A stretch of DNA of 64,000 nt from Actinomycetota bacterium (lineage in GTDB: Bacteria > Actinomycetota > Actinomycetes > Streptosporangiales > Streptosporangiaceae). Position 1 is the first letter of the stretch. Every line of letters starts with the position of its first letter. The stretch is from the NCBI GenBank assembly GCA_019240215.1, contig JAFAYQ010000073.1, positions 1 to 64,000 on the forward strand. The letters are read 5' to 3'. The notes under the pieces were generated by a model that saw only the letters and a list, made by a program, of their open reading frames with translations, was not told the DNA's origin and did not search any database. Positions 1 to 7,965 of this stretch are shown here, piece after piece. The position numbers and the translations under genes are program-made.

Positions 1-1
1 G

Positions 2-361
2 ATCTACGACAAGTTCCAGTCCAAGACCGACAACCACGGCCTGGCCGAAGACGCCCTGGCCGTCGACGACATGCTCGACGCGATCTCCCTGTACTGGTTC
101 ACCAACAGCGCCGCCTCAGCCGCCCGCATCTACTGGGAAAACAAAACCACCACCTTCGCCGGCCCCCAACTCACCCTCCCGGTCGCAGTCACCGTCTTCC
201 CCCAAGACATCCCCCGCCTGCCCCGCAGCTGGATCAACGACACCTACCCCCACCTCATCCACTACACCGAAGCCCCCCACGGCGGCCACTTCGCCGCCCT
301 CGAACAACCCGGCACCCTCATCCGCGAAATCCGCACCGGCCTGCGCACCCTCCGCCCCTGA
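2..361 (+). CDS. Epoxide hydrolase, C-terminal part (partial)
   Basis: The last 119 residues of an alpha/beta-hydrolase-fold epoxide hydrolase; the start lies left of the window. The fragment has the YWFTNS segment and ends with the catalytic-histidine motif GGHFAALEQP. Both align with the complete paralogue at 4773-5933 (YWFSNA, GGHFAAHEEP). Such enzymes open epoxides to diols through an Asp-ester intermediate; the nucleophile lies in the missing part. The frame is open from base 2 to the TGA at 359-361. It faces a minus-strand remnant at 386-601. Confidence 0.85.
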   Translation: MYDKFQSKTDNHGLAEDALAVDDMLDAISLYWFTNSAASAARIYWENKTTTFAGPQLTLPVAVTVFPQDIPRLPRSWINDTYPHLIHYTEAPHGGHFAALEQPGTLIREIRTGLRTLRP

Positions 362-385
362 CCCCAACGCGCCAGCTCCGGCCAG

Positions 386-601
386 GTCGCGGGCGCCAGC
401 CGGGCGGCCCGGCCGGACCGGGACCAGCAGGCTGACCAGTTCGGACTCGCAGAGCCAGCGGGCCATCGGCAGCACACCGTCGGCGCGGTTCAGGTACGGG
501 GCGATCACGTCCAGGTGGGCCACGCTGACGCCGACCGGCTGGCTCGCCGGGCGGTTCTTCACGGTGTTGACCGCGGCGGCCTGCGTACCGGTGATCGGCA
601 T
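386..601 (-). pseudogene. Truncated YrdC/Sua5-like remnant
   Basis: An open frame starts at ATG 601 behind a strong GGAGGAAC ribosome site, 15 bases after the end of the GMC gene upstream, so it reads as the next gene of that operon. About the first 70 residues look like real protein. VKNRPASQPVG resembles the KxRPxxxP region of YrdC/Sua5 (threonylcarbamoyl-AMP synthase-like) domains, and SLLVPVRPG resembles their later strand. Both the normal N-terminal part and the C-terminal half are missing. Downstream of about base 390 the frame stays open to 116 but is only the antisense of the epoxide hydrolase. The family assignment is tentative. Confidence 0.35.
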
Positions 602-616
602 GCCTCGTTCCTCCGG

Positions 617-2176
617 TCAGACAGCGCGGTTGAACGTGCTCTGGATGAGACTCGCCGCCCGGTGCCCGACGACCACGCAGGGCGCCATGGTGTTCCCCGA
701 CGTCACCCGGGGCAGTACTGACGCGTCGGCGACGCGAAGGCTCTCCAGCCCCCTGACGCGCAGCTCAGAATCGACGACAGCGTCATCGTCGGTGCCCATC
801 CGGGCGGTCCCGCACTGATGTCAGAAGGTGGAAGCCGCCGCCCGGATGTAGGCGGCGACCTCGGCGTCGGACATGTTCCCGGGACCGCGCGGGAACCCCG
901 GTAGGGGCGCATCGCCTCCGCGCCGGCGATCGACGCGGCGAACCGGTAGGCCTCGACGGCGTCCCGGAGGTCCGCGGGCTCGTCGAAGTAGCCAGTCTCG
1001 ATCACCGGAGCGCTGGCCGGGTCGGCGCCGGCCAGCCGCACCGATCCCCGCGACCGCAAGCGCATACCGAGCAGAAAGGTGAAGGCGGGCTCGGGCTGGC
1101 CGTACCGAGCCTCCGCCTCGGGGCTCATGAAGGCGCTGGCGGCGGAGTACATGATGAACTTCGGCGACGCGGGGCGGCCGTCGGTCCCCCAGAAACACAC
1201 GGCCTGCGCACGCGGTGGCGGCGGCAGCTGCTGGGCGCCAGCCTGCCACACGCAGCCGACCAGCAGGTGATCGTCCAGGTTGGCGCCCACACCGGGCAGG
1301 TCCGCCCGGACGCCGATGCCGGACGATTCCAGGTGCCGGGCGGGGCCGATGCCCGACTGCATCAAGATCTTCGGAGTCTGGACCGCCCCGAGGCTGAGCA
1401 CGACCTCGCGCGCGGCCCGGAAACGGACAGTGCGGTCCCCCGAGACTGCCTCGACGCCGGCCGCACGGTCGCGCTCGAACATGACCCGGGTGACCAGGGT
1501 CTGGGTGAGCACGGTCAGGTTGCGCTGGCGGCGCCGGGGGCGACCAGCGCGCGGTAGGGCGAACACCGCATACCGCCAGTGACGATCTCGTCCCGGACGG
1601 CGCAGCCGCTGCCTTGCTCGGCCAGCTCCCCGTTCGGGCTGTCGTACCGGTTGAGCCCGGCCGCCTCGGCTCCCGCGAGCATCGCCGAGAAGAACGGATG
1701 CAGCGGCTGCGCCGGCTGGACCTGCATCGGGCCTGCCGTACCCCGCCGGGCGGGGTCGGGCTTGCCGCTCCACGTTTCCAGTGCGCGGTAGGCGGCCAGC
1801 GCCGAGCGGTAGTCCCACCGCGGGTCGCCCGTGCTGGCGGCGTAGTCGTCCCAGTCGCGGCGATGACCGCGCGACCAGACTCCGACGTTGATGCTCGAGC
1901 CGCCACCGAGCCCCTTGCCCATCGAATAGAGCAGGCGGCGGTGGTCGATCTGGGCGCCGGGCGCGGTGACGTAGGCCCAGTCGCGTTCGCTGCCGAGGTT
2001 CTCCGGCCACCGGTCAGGGTCGGATACCCGGCCGTCGGCGTCATCCGGGCCCGCCTCCAGCAGCAGCACCCGCAGTTCCTCGTCGGCCGCGAGCAGTCCC
2101 GCGGCCGTCGATCCGGCCGAACCCGCGCCGCACACGATGACGTCGTATCCGCCTTCCGTGTGTTGCTCGGACTCAC
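617..2176 (-). pseudogene. GMC-family FAD oxidoreductase, broken by three frameshifts and a stop
   Basis: A choline-dehydrogenase-like GMC flavoprotein spread over three frames. The best start is GTG 2176 (MSPSNTRKAD). A one-base loss near 2147 moves to the frame with YDVIVCGAGSAGS (FAD site) and GKGLGGGSSIN. A second near 1535 moves to the frame with NLTVLTQTLV and LPGVGANLDDH. A third near 895 returns to the first frame (RGPGNMSDAEVAAYI). There the conserved Trp of the C-terminal W-H-x-x-G-T motif is TGA at 821-823, followed by HQCGTARMG and the normal end GNTMAPCVVVGHRAA. All shifts fit single-base deletions. It is either a decayed gene or an error-rich stretch near the contig edge. Confidence 0.85.
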
Positions 2177-2204
2177 GCTGCCGGCCGTCAGGATGAGGAG
2201 GCAA

Positions 2205-2234
2205 TCACACGGTTGGGGTGATCAGCCGGGCGGC
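2205..2234. promoter_or_regulatory. Shared GGGTGATC promoter element, copy 1
   Basis: TCACAC, five bases, GGGGTGATC, then GCCGGGCGGC. It lies 29-58 bases upstream of the GMC start at 2176 and about 145 bases upstream of the divergent CMD-family gene. Similar sequences occur at 5984-6015 and 9683-9714, also in divergent intergenic regions and at similar distance from a minus-strand start. Probably an operator for a common regulator, perhaps the LysR protein at 6091-6978. Found by eye only. Confidence 0.4.
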
Positions 2235-2377
2235 GAGGACGAATTCGGGCCGGGCTGGCCGATGCGGCCGGTAAATCGCCTTGACGGTGCGAGTGACCAG
2301 TCACCCTGCCACGGGGCAGGCTCGGCCTGGAGCGCAGTCCATCCGGGGCGGCGCAGACACGCGACAAGGGGAAAATG

Positions 2378-2947
2378 ATGCCCGGCAACCCGGATTTCGG
2401 GACGTTCGGGCGTTTCGTCGAGACACCGGCCGGCGAGATGCCCGAAGAGATGAAGCAGGCCTACGACTACACGGTGAAGCTGCGCGGGCTGGTGCCGGGG
2501 CCGCACAAGATCTGGCTGGCCAACCCGAAGCTGTCCCGCACGATCGTGCCGACCGGTGCCTATTTCCAGACGGATTCGTCGCTGACCAAGGCCGAGATCG
2601 AGATCGTCACCAACGTCATCAACGGTCACTGGGGCGCGGCTTACGGGAACTACGAGCACGAGAAGATCGGTATCGAGCAGGGTCACCTCGACGCGGAGAA
2701 GGTCGCGAACCTGATCGCCGGCCTGCCCACCTCGTTCGACGACCCGCGCCAGCAGGTGGTGTACGAACTCTCATCGGCACTGGCCGGGGCGCGGGTGGTG
2801 CCGGTGGGCCTGTTCCGCCGCGCCCAGGACCTGATCGGCGACGCCGGAATCGTCGACGTGACCGCGCTGATGGGCTGGTTCACCACCGTGTCACTGACGC
2901 TGATGGCCTACGACGTACCGTCCAACGCCACCGGCCTGGACCAGTAA
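2378..2947 (+). CDS. Carboxymuconolactone decarboxylase (AhpD-like) family protein
   Basis: About 189 residues of helical CMD fold: KIWLANPKLSRTIVPTGAYF, then SLTKAEIEIVTNVINGHWGAAYGN, and HEKIGI. Those blocks match the family region that carries the E...H core. The CxxC redox pair of AhpD is absent, so peroxidase-type chemistry is unlikely. Members without cysteines sit in many catabolic clusters with unclear roles. The start is one of two adjacent ATGs (2375, 2378); AAGGGG at 2366-2371 gives better spacing to 2378. A propeller protein follows after 16 bases and then an alpha/beta hydrolase, so the three probably form one operon. Confidence 0.8.
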   Translation: MPGNPDFGTFGRFVETPAGEMPEEMKQAYDYTVKLRGLVPGPHKIWLANPKLSRTIVPTGAYFQTDSSLTKAEIEIVTNVINGHWGAAYGNYEHEKIGIEQGHLDAEKVANLIAGLPTSFDDPRQQVVYELSSALAGARVVPVGLFRRAQDLIGDAGIVDVTALMGWFTTVSLTLMAYDVPSNATGLDQ

Positions 2948-2963
2948 GAAAGGGGAAACCACG

Positions 2964-3980
2964 ATGGCGATGCCCCCGATTCCGGCCGTGACCCTGACCG
3001 CGGTCGCCTTTTTCCCGGAAAAATATTTCCTCGAGAACTTGGCGGTCCGCGCCGACGGCTCGGTGCTGATCACCGCGGTGCTGCAAAAGGAACTGTGGTG
3101 GGTGCCCGGTCCGGAGCCGCACGCCGAGGTCAGCCCAATCCTGCTGCACACCTTCGACCATCTCATCACGGGCATCGCCGAGGCCACCCCGGACGTGTTC
3201 ATCGTCTGCCTGTCCGATGCCTACACCACCCATGAGTCGCACCTGGCCCGGGTCGACCTGACCGGGTGGGTACCCGGCGACCCGATCACGCCGGAGATCA
3301 TCTTCACCTTCGATGAGCGGGTCCGCGGCCTCAACGGCGCCTGCCTGCTCGGCCCGGGGGTGCTGGCCATCGCCGACTGCTTCGCCGGGCTGATCTGGCG
3401 GGCCGACCTGGCCGACGGCGGTCACCACGCCACCGCCCGCGTCTGGCTGGCCCATGACACCATGGCCGACGACCCCGGCAGCGGGGTGGCGCCGCCGCCG
3501 CAGCCGGGCGTCAACGGTGTCCGCTACGGCGCGAAGACCGGATTCTTGTACTACACCTCGACCGCGCAGCAGGTTTTCATGCGGGTCCCGGTCGACCCGC
3601 GCACGCTGGAGGCGGCCGGCGGTGCCGAGTTCGTCGCCGCGATCGACAACGCTGACGACTTCTGCCTGGACGAGGACGCCGGAGCCGCCTACGTCACCCG
3701 CCACCGCGCCAACACCCTGGACCGGGTCCCGCTGATCCCCCGCCACGGCAGCGAGGTCCGGCACCTGGCCGGTGACCCGTTCGATCCGGTGCTGGCCGGC
3801 CCGTCCAGCGCGGCCTGGGGGCGCCTGCCCGGTCACCACGGCCAGGTCATGTACGTCACCACCGACGGCGGCACCACCGCCCCGCCCGGCGGCATCGTCC
3901 GCCCGGCCGCGCTCCTGCGGGCCGAGCTGCGGCCACCGGTCGCCCAGACGCAGCCGACCTCGGCTACGGGCGAGGCATGA
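2964..3980 (+). CDS. SMP-30/gluconolactonase-like beta-propeller protein
   Basis: 338 residues with repeated beta-blade patterns such as LENLAVRADGSVLITAV, RGLNGACLLGPGVLAIADC and NADDFCLDEDAGAAYVT, as in SMP-30/strictosidine-synthase-like six-bladed propellers. No signal peptide is visible (MAMPPIPAVTLTAVAFF is not a clear leader), so it is probably cytoplasmic. Relatives hydrolyse lactones or bind small ligands; the substrate cannot be read from sequence. AAAGGGGAAACC precedes the ATG. Its stop overlaps the next gene by 4 bases (ATGA), showing translational coupling with the alpha/beta hydrolase. Confidence 0.75.
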   Translation: MAMPPIPAVTLTAVAFFPEKYFLENLAVRADGSVLITAVLQKELWWVPGPEPHAEVSPILLHTFDHLITGIAEATPDVFIVCLSDAYTTHESHLARVDLTGWVPGDPITPEIIFTFDERVRGLNGACLLGPGVLAIADCFAGLIWRADLADGGHHATARVWLAHDTMADDPGSGVAPPPQPGVNGVRYGAKTGFLYYTSTAQQVFMRVPVDPRTLEAAGGAEFVAAIDNADDFCLDEDAGAAYVTRHRANTLDRVPLIPRHGSEVRHLAGDPFDPVLAGPSSAAWGRLPGHHGQVMYVTTDGGTTAPPGGIVRPAALLRAELRPPVAQTQPTSATGEA

Positions 3981-4816
3981 GGCGGCGCAGCGAGATCGTC
4001 GCGGTCGGCCCGGCATCGATCGAGACCTGGGTCGACGGGGACGACGGCCACCCCGACCTCGTCATCCTGCCGTCCTACGGCCGCGACGGCGGTGACGACT
4101 TCGACCCGTTCACCGCCGCCGTGACCGCGGCGGGCTATCGGGTGCTGCGGCCCCAGCCGCGCGGCATCGCCCGGTCCACCGGGCCGATGACCGGTGTCAC
4201 GCTCGGGGATCTGGCCGGCGACATCGCCGGCGTGATCGGCAAGCTCGGGACGGAGCCAGCTGTCGTACTCGGGCACGCATTCGGCAACTTCGTCGGCCGC
4301 GCCCTGGCCGCCGATCACCCAGGTGCCATCTCCGTGCTCATCCTGGCCGCCGCCTCGGGCAAGAACATCCCGCCCGAGATCAACTCCGCCCCGTTCCGCG
4401 CCGCCGATCTCACCGTGCCGGAGGACGAACGGCTCGCGGTCTTGAGGCAGGCGTTCTTCGCCCCCGGCCACGACCCGTCGGCCTGGCTCACCGGCTGGTA
4501 CCCCGAGACGCTGCGGATGCAGCGCGAGGCGGCGGCCGCCTCCGGAAGCACGGCCGGAGGCGCCGACGGGAACGCCGCGAGCCCGCTGAGCCGGTACTGG
4601 ACCGCGGGCACCGTGCCGATCTACGAGATCACCGCCGAGTGCGACCCGTTCCACCCGAAGGACCAGTGGGGACTGCTCCGATCCGAACTCGGATCCCGCG
4701 TCACGTCAACCGTCGTCGAAGACGCCAGCCACGCGCTGTTCCCCGAACAGCCCGCCGCCGTCGCCGAGGCCGTCATCGGCTACCTGCGGACCGCAACGGG
4801 CGGAAGAACTCGGTGA
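3977..4816 (+). CDS. Alpha/beta hydrolase with Ala in the nucleophile position
   Basis: 279 residues of alpha/beta-hydrolase fold. The elbow reads G99-H-A-F-G103, so the usual Ser/Asp/Cys nucleophile is Ala101. Asp in ECDPF and His in DASHALFPEQ remain in the acid and base positions. GHAFG-type elbows recur in actinobacterial hydrolases as I recall the family, so this may be a non-hydrolytic branch rather than a recent loss. It is coupled by ATGA to the propeller gene. Its 3' end overlaps the convergent epoxide hydrolase by 44 bases, with no terminator between. Confidence 0.8.
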   Translation: MRRRSEIVAVGPASIETWVDGDDGHPDLVILPSYGRDGGDDFDPFTAAVTAAGYRVLRPQPRGIARSTGPMTGVTLGDLAGDIAGVIGKLGTEPAVVLGHAFGNFVGRALAADHPGAISVLILAAASGKNIPPEINSAPFRAADLTVPEDERLAVLRQAFFAPGHDPSAWLTGWYPETLRMQREAAAASGSTAGGADGNAASPLSRYWTAGTVPIYEITAECDPFHPKDQWGLLRSELGSRVTSTVVEDASHALFPEQPAAVAEAVIGYLRTATGGRTR

Positions 4817-5933
4817 GGTCATCGGCGAGCAGGGCTGGTTCCTCGTGCGCGGCGAAGTGGCCGCCGCGCGGCATGACGGTGTACCGGGTGACCCGGTGGG
4901 TGCGCTCGGCCCAACTGCGCGGCGGATGGCTGAGATCCTTGGGAAAGACCGCGACCGCGGTCGGCACCACCACGTTCTTCACCCGCGGCGTCATGGCCTG
5001 CGCGTACTCCCAGTACGGGCGGAACGAGGCCGAGATGGCGTTGGAGAACCAGTACAGCGAGGCTTGGGTCAGGACGAAGTCGTCGCTGAACCGCCGGGAC
5101 AGGTCACCGCCGCAGTCGCTCCACTCCCGGTACTTCTCCACCAGCCAGGCCAGCAGCCCGGCCGGGGAGTCGGACAGGCCGTAGGCCAGGGTCCGCGGAC
5201 GGGTCATCTGCTCGTGCTCGTAGCCGCCGGCGTCCGCGAACCAGGCCGACACCTCGTCCAGATATCGCTGCTCCTCGGGCGTGACCGTGGCCGGGTCGTA
5301 GCCGGGCGGGTCGGCGACGGCCAGCAGGTGGATACCGGCCACCGCCTCGGGATGCGCCTGCGCGAGTCGTGAGGTGACGCCTGCCCCCAGGTCACCGCCG
5401 TGCGCGCCGTAGCGGGAAAAGCCCAGCTCATCGTGCATGAGCCGGTGCCACAGCTCGTGGGTGGGCACGGCGGGCGGCAGCTCCGGCCGCTGCGGGGACA
5501 GCGGGAAGCCGGGCAGCGCCGGGACGATCACGGTGCATGCGTCATCGGCGTCGCCGCCGTACCGGGAGGGTGCCGCCAGACGGCGGGCCAGCCCGGTCAG
5601 CTCCAGGAACGAGCTGGGCCAGCCGTGGATCAGCACGATCGGCAGCGCCCCCGGCCGCTCCGCTTCAAATTTCAGGTAGAAAACGTCGCTCCCGCCCAGG
5701 TCGGCGATATGACCCGGCAGCGCATTGATCCTGGTCTCCCAGGCTCGCCAGTCATATCCGCCGGCCCAATACTGGACAAGCCTGCGTAGTTCACCTTCGT
5801 CGGCCCCGGCCTCCCAGCTGGCGCCCGCATCATGCCACGGCCACGGCATCGGCCAGCGCACGCCGCGCAGCCTCGATCGCAGCTGCTCCACGTCAGCGTC
5901 GGGCACGCGCAGCACGTGACGTTCACTGGCCAT
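4773..5933 (-). CDS. Epoxide hydrolase
   Basis: 386 residues with an epoxide-hydrolase N-terminal domain followed by an alpha/beta-hydrolase core. The oxyanion-hole motif HGWPSS is at 103-108, the nucleophile Asp181 in GGDLGAG, and the catalytic His in GGHFAAHEEP near the end. It converts epoxides to diols in the cytoplasm. ATG 5933 is chosen because AAGGGGACACAG lies directly upstream; an in-frame ATG at 5957 lacks a site. It is divergent from the LysR gene, with a shared GGGTGATC element at 5984-6015 between them. The partial gene at the left window edge is a paralogue. Confidence 0.92.
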   Translation of the reverse strand: MASERHVLRVPDADVEQLRSRLRGVRWPMPWPWHDAGASWEAGADEGELRRLVQYWAGGYDWRAWETRINALPGHIADLGGSDVFYLKFEAERPGALPIVLIHGWPSSFLELTGLARRLAAPSRYGGDADDACTVIVPALPGFPLSPQRPELPPAVPTHELWHRLMHDELGFSRYGAHGGDLGAGVTSRLAQAHPEAVAGIHLLAVADPPGYDPATVTPEEQRYLDEVSAWFADAGGYEHEQMTRPRTLAYGLSDSPAGLLAWLVEKYREWSDCGGDLSRRFSDDFVLTQASLYWFSNAISASFRPYWEYAQAMTPRVKNVVVPTAVAVFPKDLSHPPRSWAERTHRVTRYTVMPRGGHFAAHEEPALLADDLTEFFRPLRSAGSR

Positions 5934-5983
5934 CTGTGTCCCCTTCGTGGCGGCCACCGGCGGCCGCCCTCCTCGACCGTAGT

Positions 5984-6015
5984 GTCACGCCCGGCCGGGT
6001 GATCGAGCGTCGCCC
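5984..6015. promoter_or_regulatory. Shared GGGTGATC promoter element, copy 2
   Basis: GTCACGCCC, four bases, CGGGTGATCG, then CGTCGCCC. It is nearly the same as the copy at 9683-9714 (GTCACGCCC, GGGTGATCGG, CCGCCC). It lies 51-82 bases upstream of the epoxide hydrolase start and 76-107 upstream of the LysR start. Confidence 0.45.
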
Positions 6016-6062
6016 AGGCCGGGCGATTGTTCATCCCCTTTCAGAACCAGATCACGGTTTCC

Positions 6063-6077
6063 ATGCTCTTCAGGCAT
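6063..6077. promoter_or_regulatory. Candidate LysR box (T-N11-A)
   Basis: ATGC, seven bases, GCAT: a dyad with the T-N11-A spacing typical of LysR-type sites, 14 bases before the LysR ATG. Autoregulation is plausible. The match is short and could be chance. Confidence 0.35.
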
Positions 6078-6090
6078 AGCATTGGCGGTC

Positions 6091-6978
6091 ATGGACCTGG
6101 TGGCGGCGTGCCGCGTCTTCATCCACGTGGGCGAGCGAGGCAGCTTCACCCTCGGCGCCGCCGCCGCCCGCGTGCCGCAGTCGGTGGCGAGCCGCCGCAT
6201 TGCCGCGCTGGAGGAGCACTTCGGCACCCGCTTGTTCGACCGATCGGCGCGGCGGGCCGCGCTCACCCCGTTCGGCCGGGACATGCTGCCTCCCGCGAAA
6301 CGGCTCGTGCAGCTGGCCGAGGCGATGGAGTACCACGCCGAACAGGCCAAGCTGCGGCCGTTCACGCTCGCCGTGCCCGCCACCTGCTCCGTCCGGCAGC
6401 TGGCCATGCTCGACGCGGCCTTCCGCGATGACGGCAGTGTCCTCGACGTGCAGGTCGCCGACCCGGGCGAGCGCGCCGAGATGGCACGGTCCGGCCAGGT
6501 GCAGGCCGCTCTCCTGGCGGTCCCGGCCGACGGTGCCGACTGGGCCGTCCCGCTCGGCGTGGCGGGCCGGGCGAACGGCGGCGCGGGGCCACTGCACCTG
6601 GGATCTTTGCGGCCCGCCCGCGAACAGCGTTTCCTGAGGCGAATCGTGATCCAGCCGGAGGACGACGTGCCGCACATCCGGGACCCGCTGCAGCAGGCCG
6701 GCCACCGCGCCGCGCTGCTCCCCGCCCAGATCATCGTGGCCAGCTCGCTGGTCGCCGCGGCCTCGCAGGCGATCCGGGCCGGGAATTTCCTGCTGTGCTC
6801 CGCGGCGCAGGCCGCCGACCTGGGGCTGCGCTGGCGTCCCCTGGCGGCAGTGCCCGTGGCCCGGGGTTATCGGGTCTCGGCTCTGGCCAGCGAGGACGCT
6901 GACCGGGTACGGGGCAGTTTCGGGCCGCAGGTTGCCCAGGCCGTGGGGACACCGACCGGCGCAGCGGAGCTCGCGTGA
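6091..6978 (+). CDS. LysR-family transcriptional regulator
   Basis: About 295 residues. The N-terminal winged helix-turn-helix is clear: MDLVAACRVFIHVGERGSFTLGAA start, then PQSVASRRIAALEEHFGTRLFDR. The remainder is a substrate-binding-like effector domain with lower similarity. ATG 6091 is preferred; a TTG at 6082 in frame is an alternative, and neither has a strong ribosome site. It is divergent from the epoxide hydrolase and overlaps the following beta-lactamase-like gene by 4 bases, so it probably controls one or both. Confidence 0.88.
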   Translation: MDLVAACRVFIHVGERGSFTLGAAAARVPQSVASRRIAALEEHFGTRLFDRSARRAALTPFGRDMLPPAKRLVQLAEAMEYHAEQAKLRPFTLAVPATCSVRQLAMLDAAFRDDGSVLDVQVADPGERAEMARSGQVQAALLAVPADGADWAVPLGVAGRANGGAGPLHLGSLRPAREQRFLRRIVIQPEDDVPHIRDPLQQAGHRAALLPAQIIVASSLVAAASQAIRAGNFLLCSAAQAADLGLRWRPLAAVPVARGYRVSALASEDADRVRGSFGPQVAQAVGTPTGAAELA

Positions 6979-7877
6979 GCACCGGGCGGCTCCTGCACGA
7001 GCTCCGGGACGTCCTCGACGACGCCGGCCTGCACGGGTCGTTCCTGGTGCGGGACCTGTCGACCGGCGAGGAGATCGGCATCGACCCGGACGCCGGGTTC
7101 CCGATCGCATCACTGGTCAAGCTGCCGCTGGCCATCGCGGTGCTCACCTTGATCGCCGACGGGCGGCTCGACGGGGCCACGATGATCGAGGTCAAGCCCG
7201 GGCAGCTCACCGCGCCCGGGACGACAGGGCTGAGCCGGTTCCGCCACCCCGCGCGGATCGCCGTCGACGACCTGCTCTACCTGAGCATCGCGGTCAGCGA
7301 CAACAGTGCCGCCGACGCACTGTTCGGCCTGGTACCACCGGCCGATGTCGACCGCATCCTGCGGGCGGCGGGTATCGCCGGCATCACCGTCCGCCATCGC
7401 ATGAGGGAACTCACCAGCACGCCGGCCCGGCAGTTCGATCCGCGCGATGTGCACCTCGCCCACTCCCTGGCCATCGGGGCGCGAACGACGGGCGGGGGTC
7501 ACCCGGTGCCTCAGCTCGACGTGAGCCACGCGAACAGTGGTTCAGCCCGTGCCTTCACCGACCTGCTGCAGGCGTTGTGGGTGCCCGGCCGGCTGCCGGC
7601 CAGCGTCGCCGACCCAGCCCGGTCCCTGCTGAGCGAGAACCTGATCAGGAACCGGCTCGCTCCCGACTTCGCCTCCGACGCCTCGAAATGGTCTTCCAAG
7701 ACCGGCTCCCTGCTGAACCTGCGGCACGAGGCCGGCGTGGTCGAACACGACGACGGCACCGCCTACGCGGTCACCGCCCTGACCGAGTCACGGGTCCCGG
7801 CCGCTGTCCAGCCGGCTGCCGAAGCCGTCATGGCCCGGGTCGCACGGGCCCTGCACGACCAGCTCCGGGCCAGCTGA
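6975..7877 (+). CDS. Class A beta-lactamase-fold serine hydrolase, no signal peptide
   Basis: 300 residues. Motifs in order: S46-L-V-K49 (SxxK), S108-D-N110, and KTG in KWSSKTGSL. These mark the penicillin-recognising serine-hydrolase fold. The omega-loop ExxxN that deacylates in class A beta-lactamases is not evident, and there is no signal peptide or lipobox, so it is probably not an exported beta-lactamase. It starts with GTG inside the LysR stop (GTGA overlap), so it is co-translated with the regulator. The lipoprotein beta-lactamase downstream is separated by 88 bases. Confidence 0.8.
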   Translation: MSTGRLLHELRDVLDDAGLHGSFLVRDLSTGEEIGIDPDAGFPIASLVKLPLAIAVLTLIADGRLDGATMIEVKPGQLTAPGTTGLSRFRHPARIAVDDLLYLSIAVSDNSAADALFGLVPPADVDRILRAAGIAGITVRHRMRELTSTPARQFDPRDVHLAHSLAIGARTTGGGHPVPQLDVSHANSGSARAFTDLLQALWVPGRLPASVADPARSLLSENLIRNRLAPDFASDASKWSSKTGSLLNLRHEAGVVEHDDGTAYAVTALTESRVPAAVQPAAEAVMARVARALHDQLRAS

Positions 7878-7886
7878 GCCCCGCCA

Positions 7887-7904
7887 GTTCTGATATGCCA
7901 GAAC
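7887..7904. promoter_or_regulatory. Inverted repeat before the lipoprotein beta-lactamase
   Basis: GTTCTG, six bases, CAGAAC: a perfect 6-base dyad in the short gap between the two beta-lactamase-like genes, 62 bases before the preferred start. It could be an operator or a weak hairpin. Confidence 0.3.
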
Positions 7905-7965
7905 AGCATGGAAATCTTCATTTGTGTCTTTGACTGCATCACCGGCGGGCGGCACGCTGGCGGCC

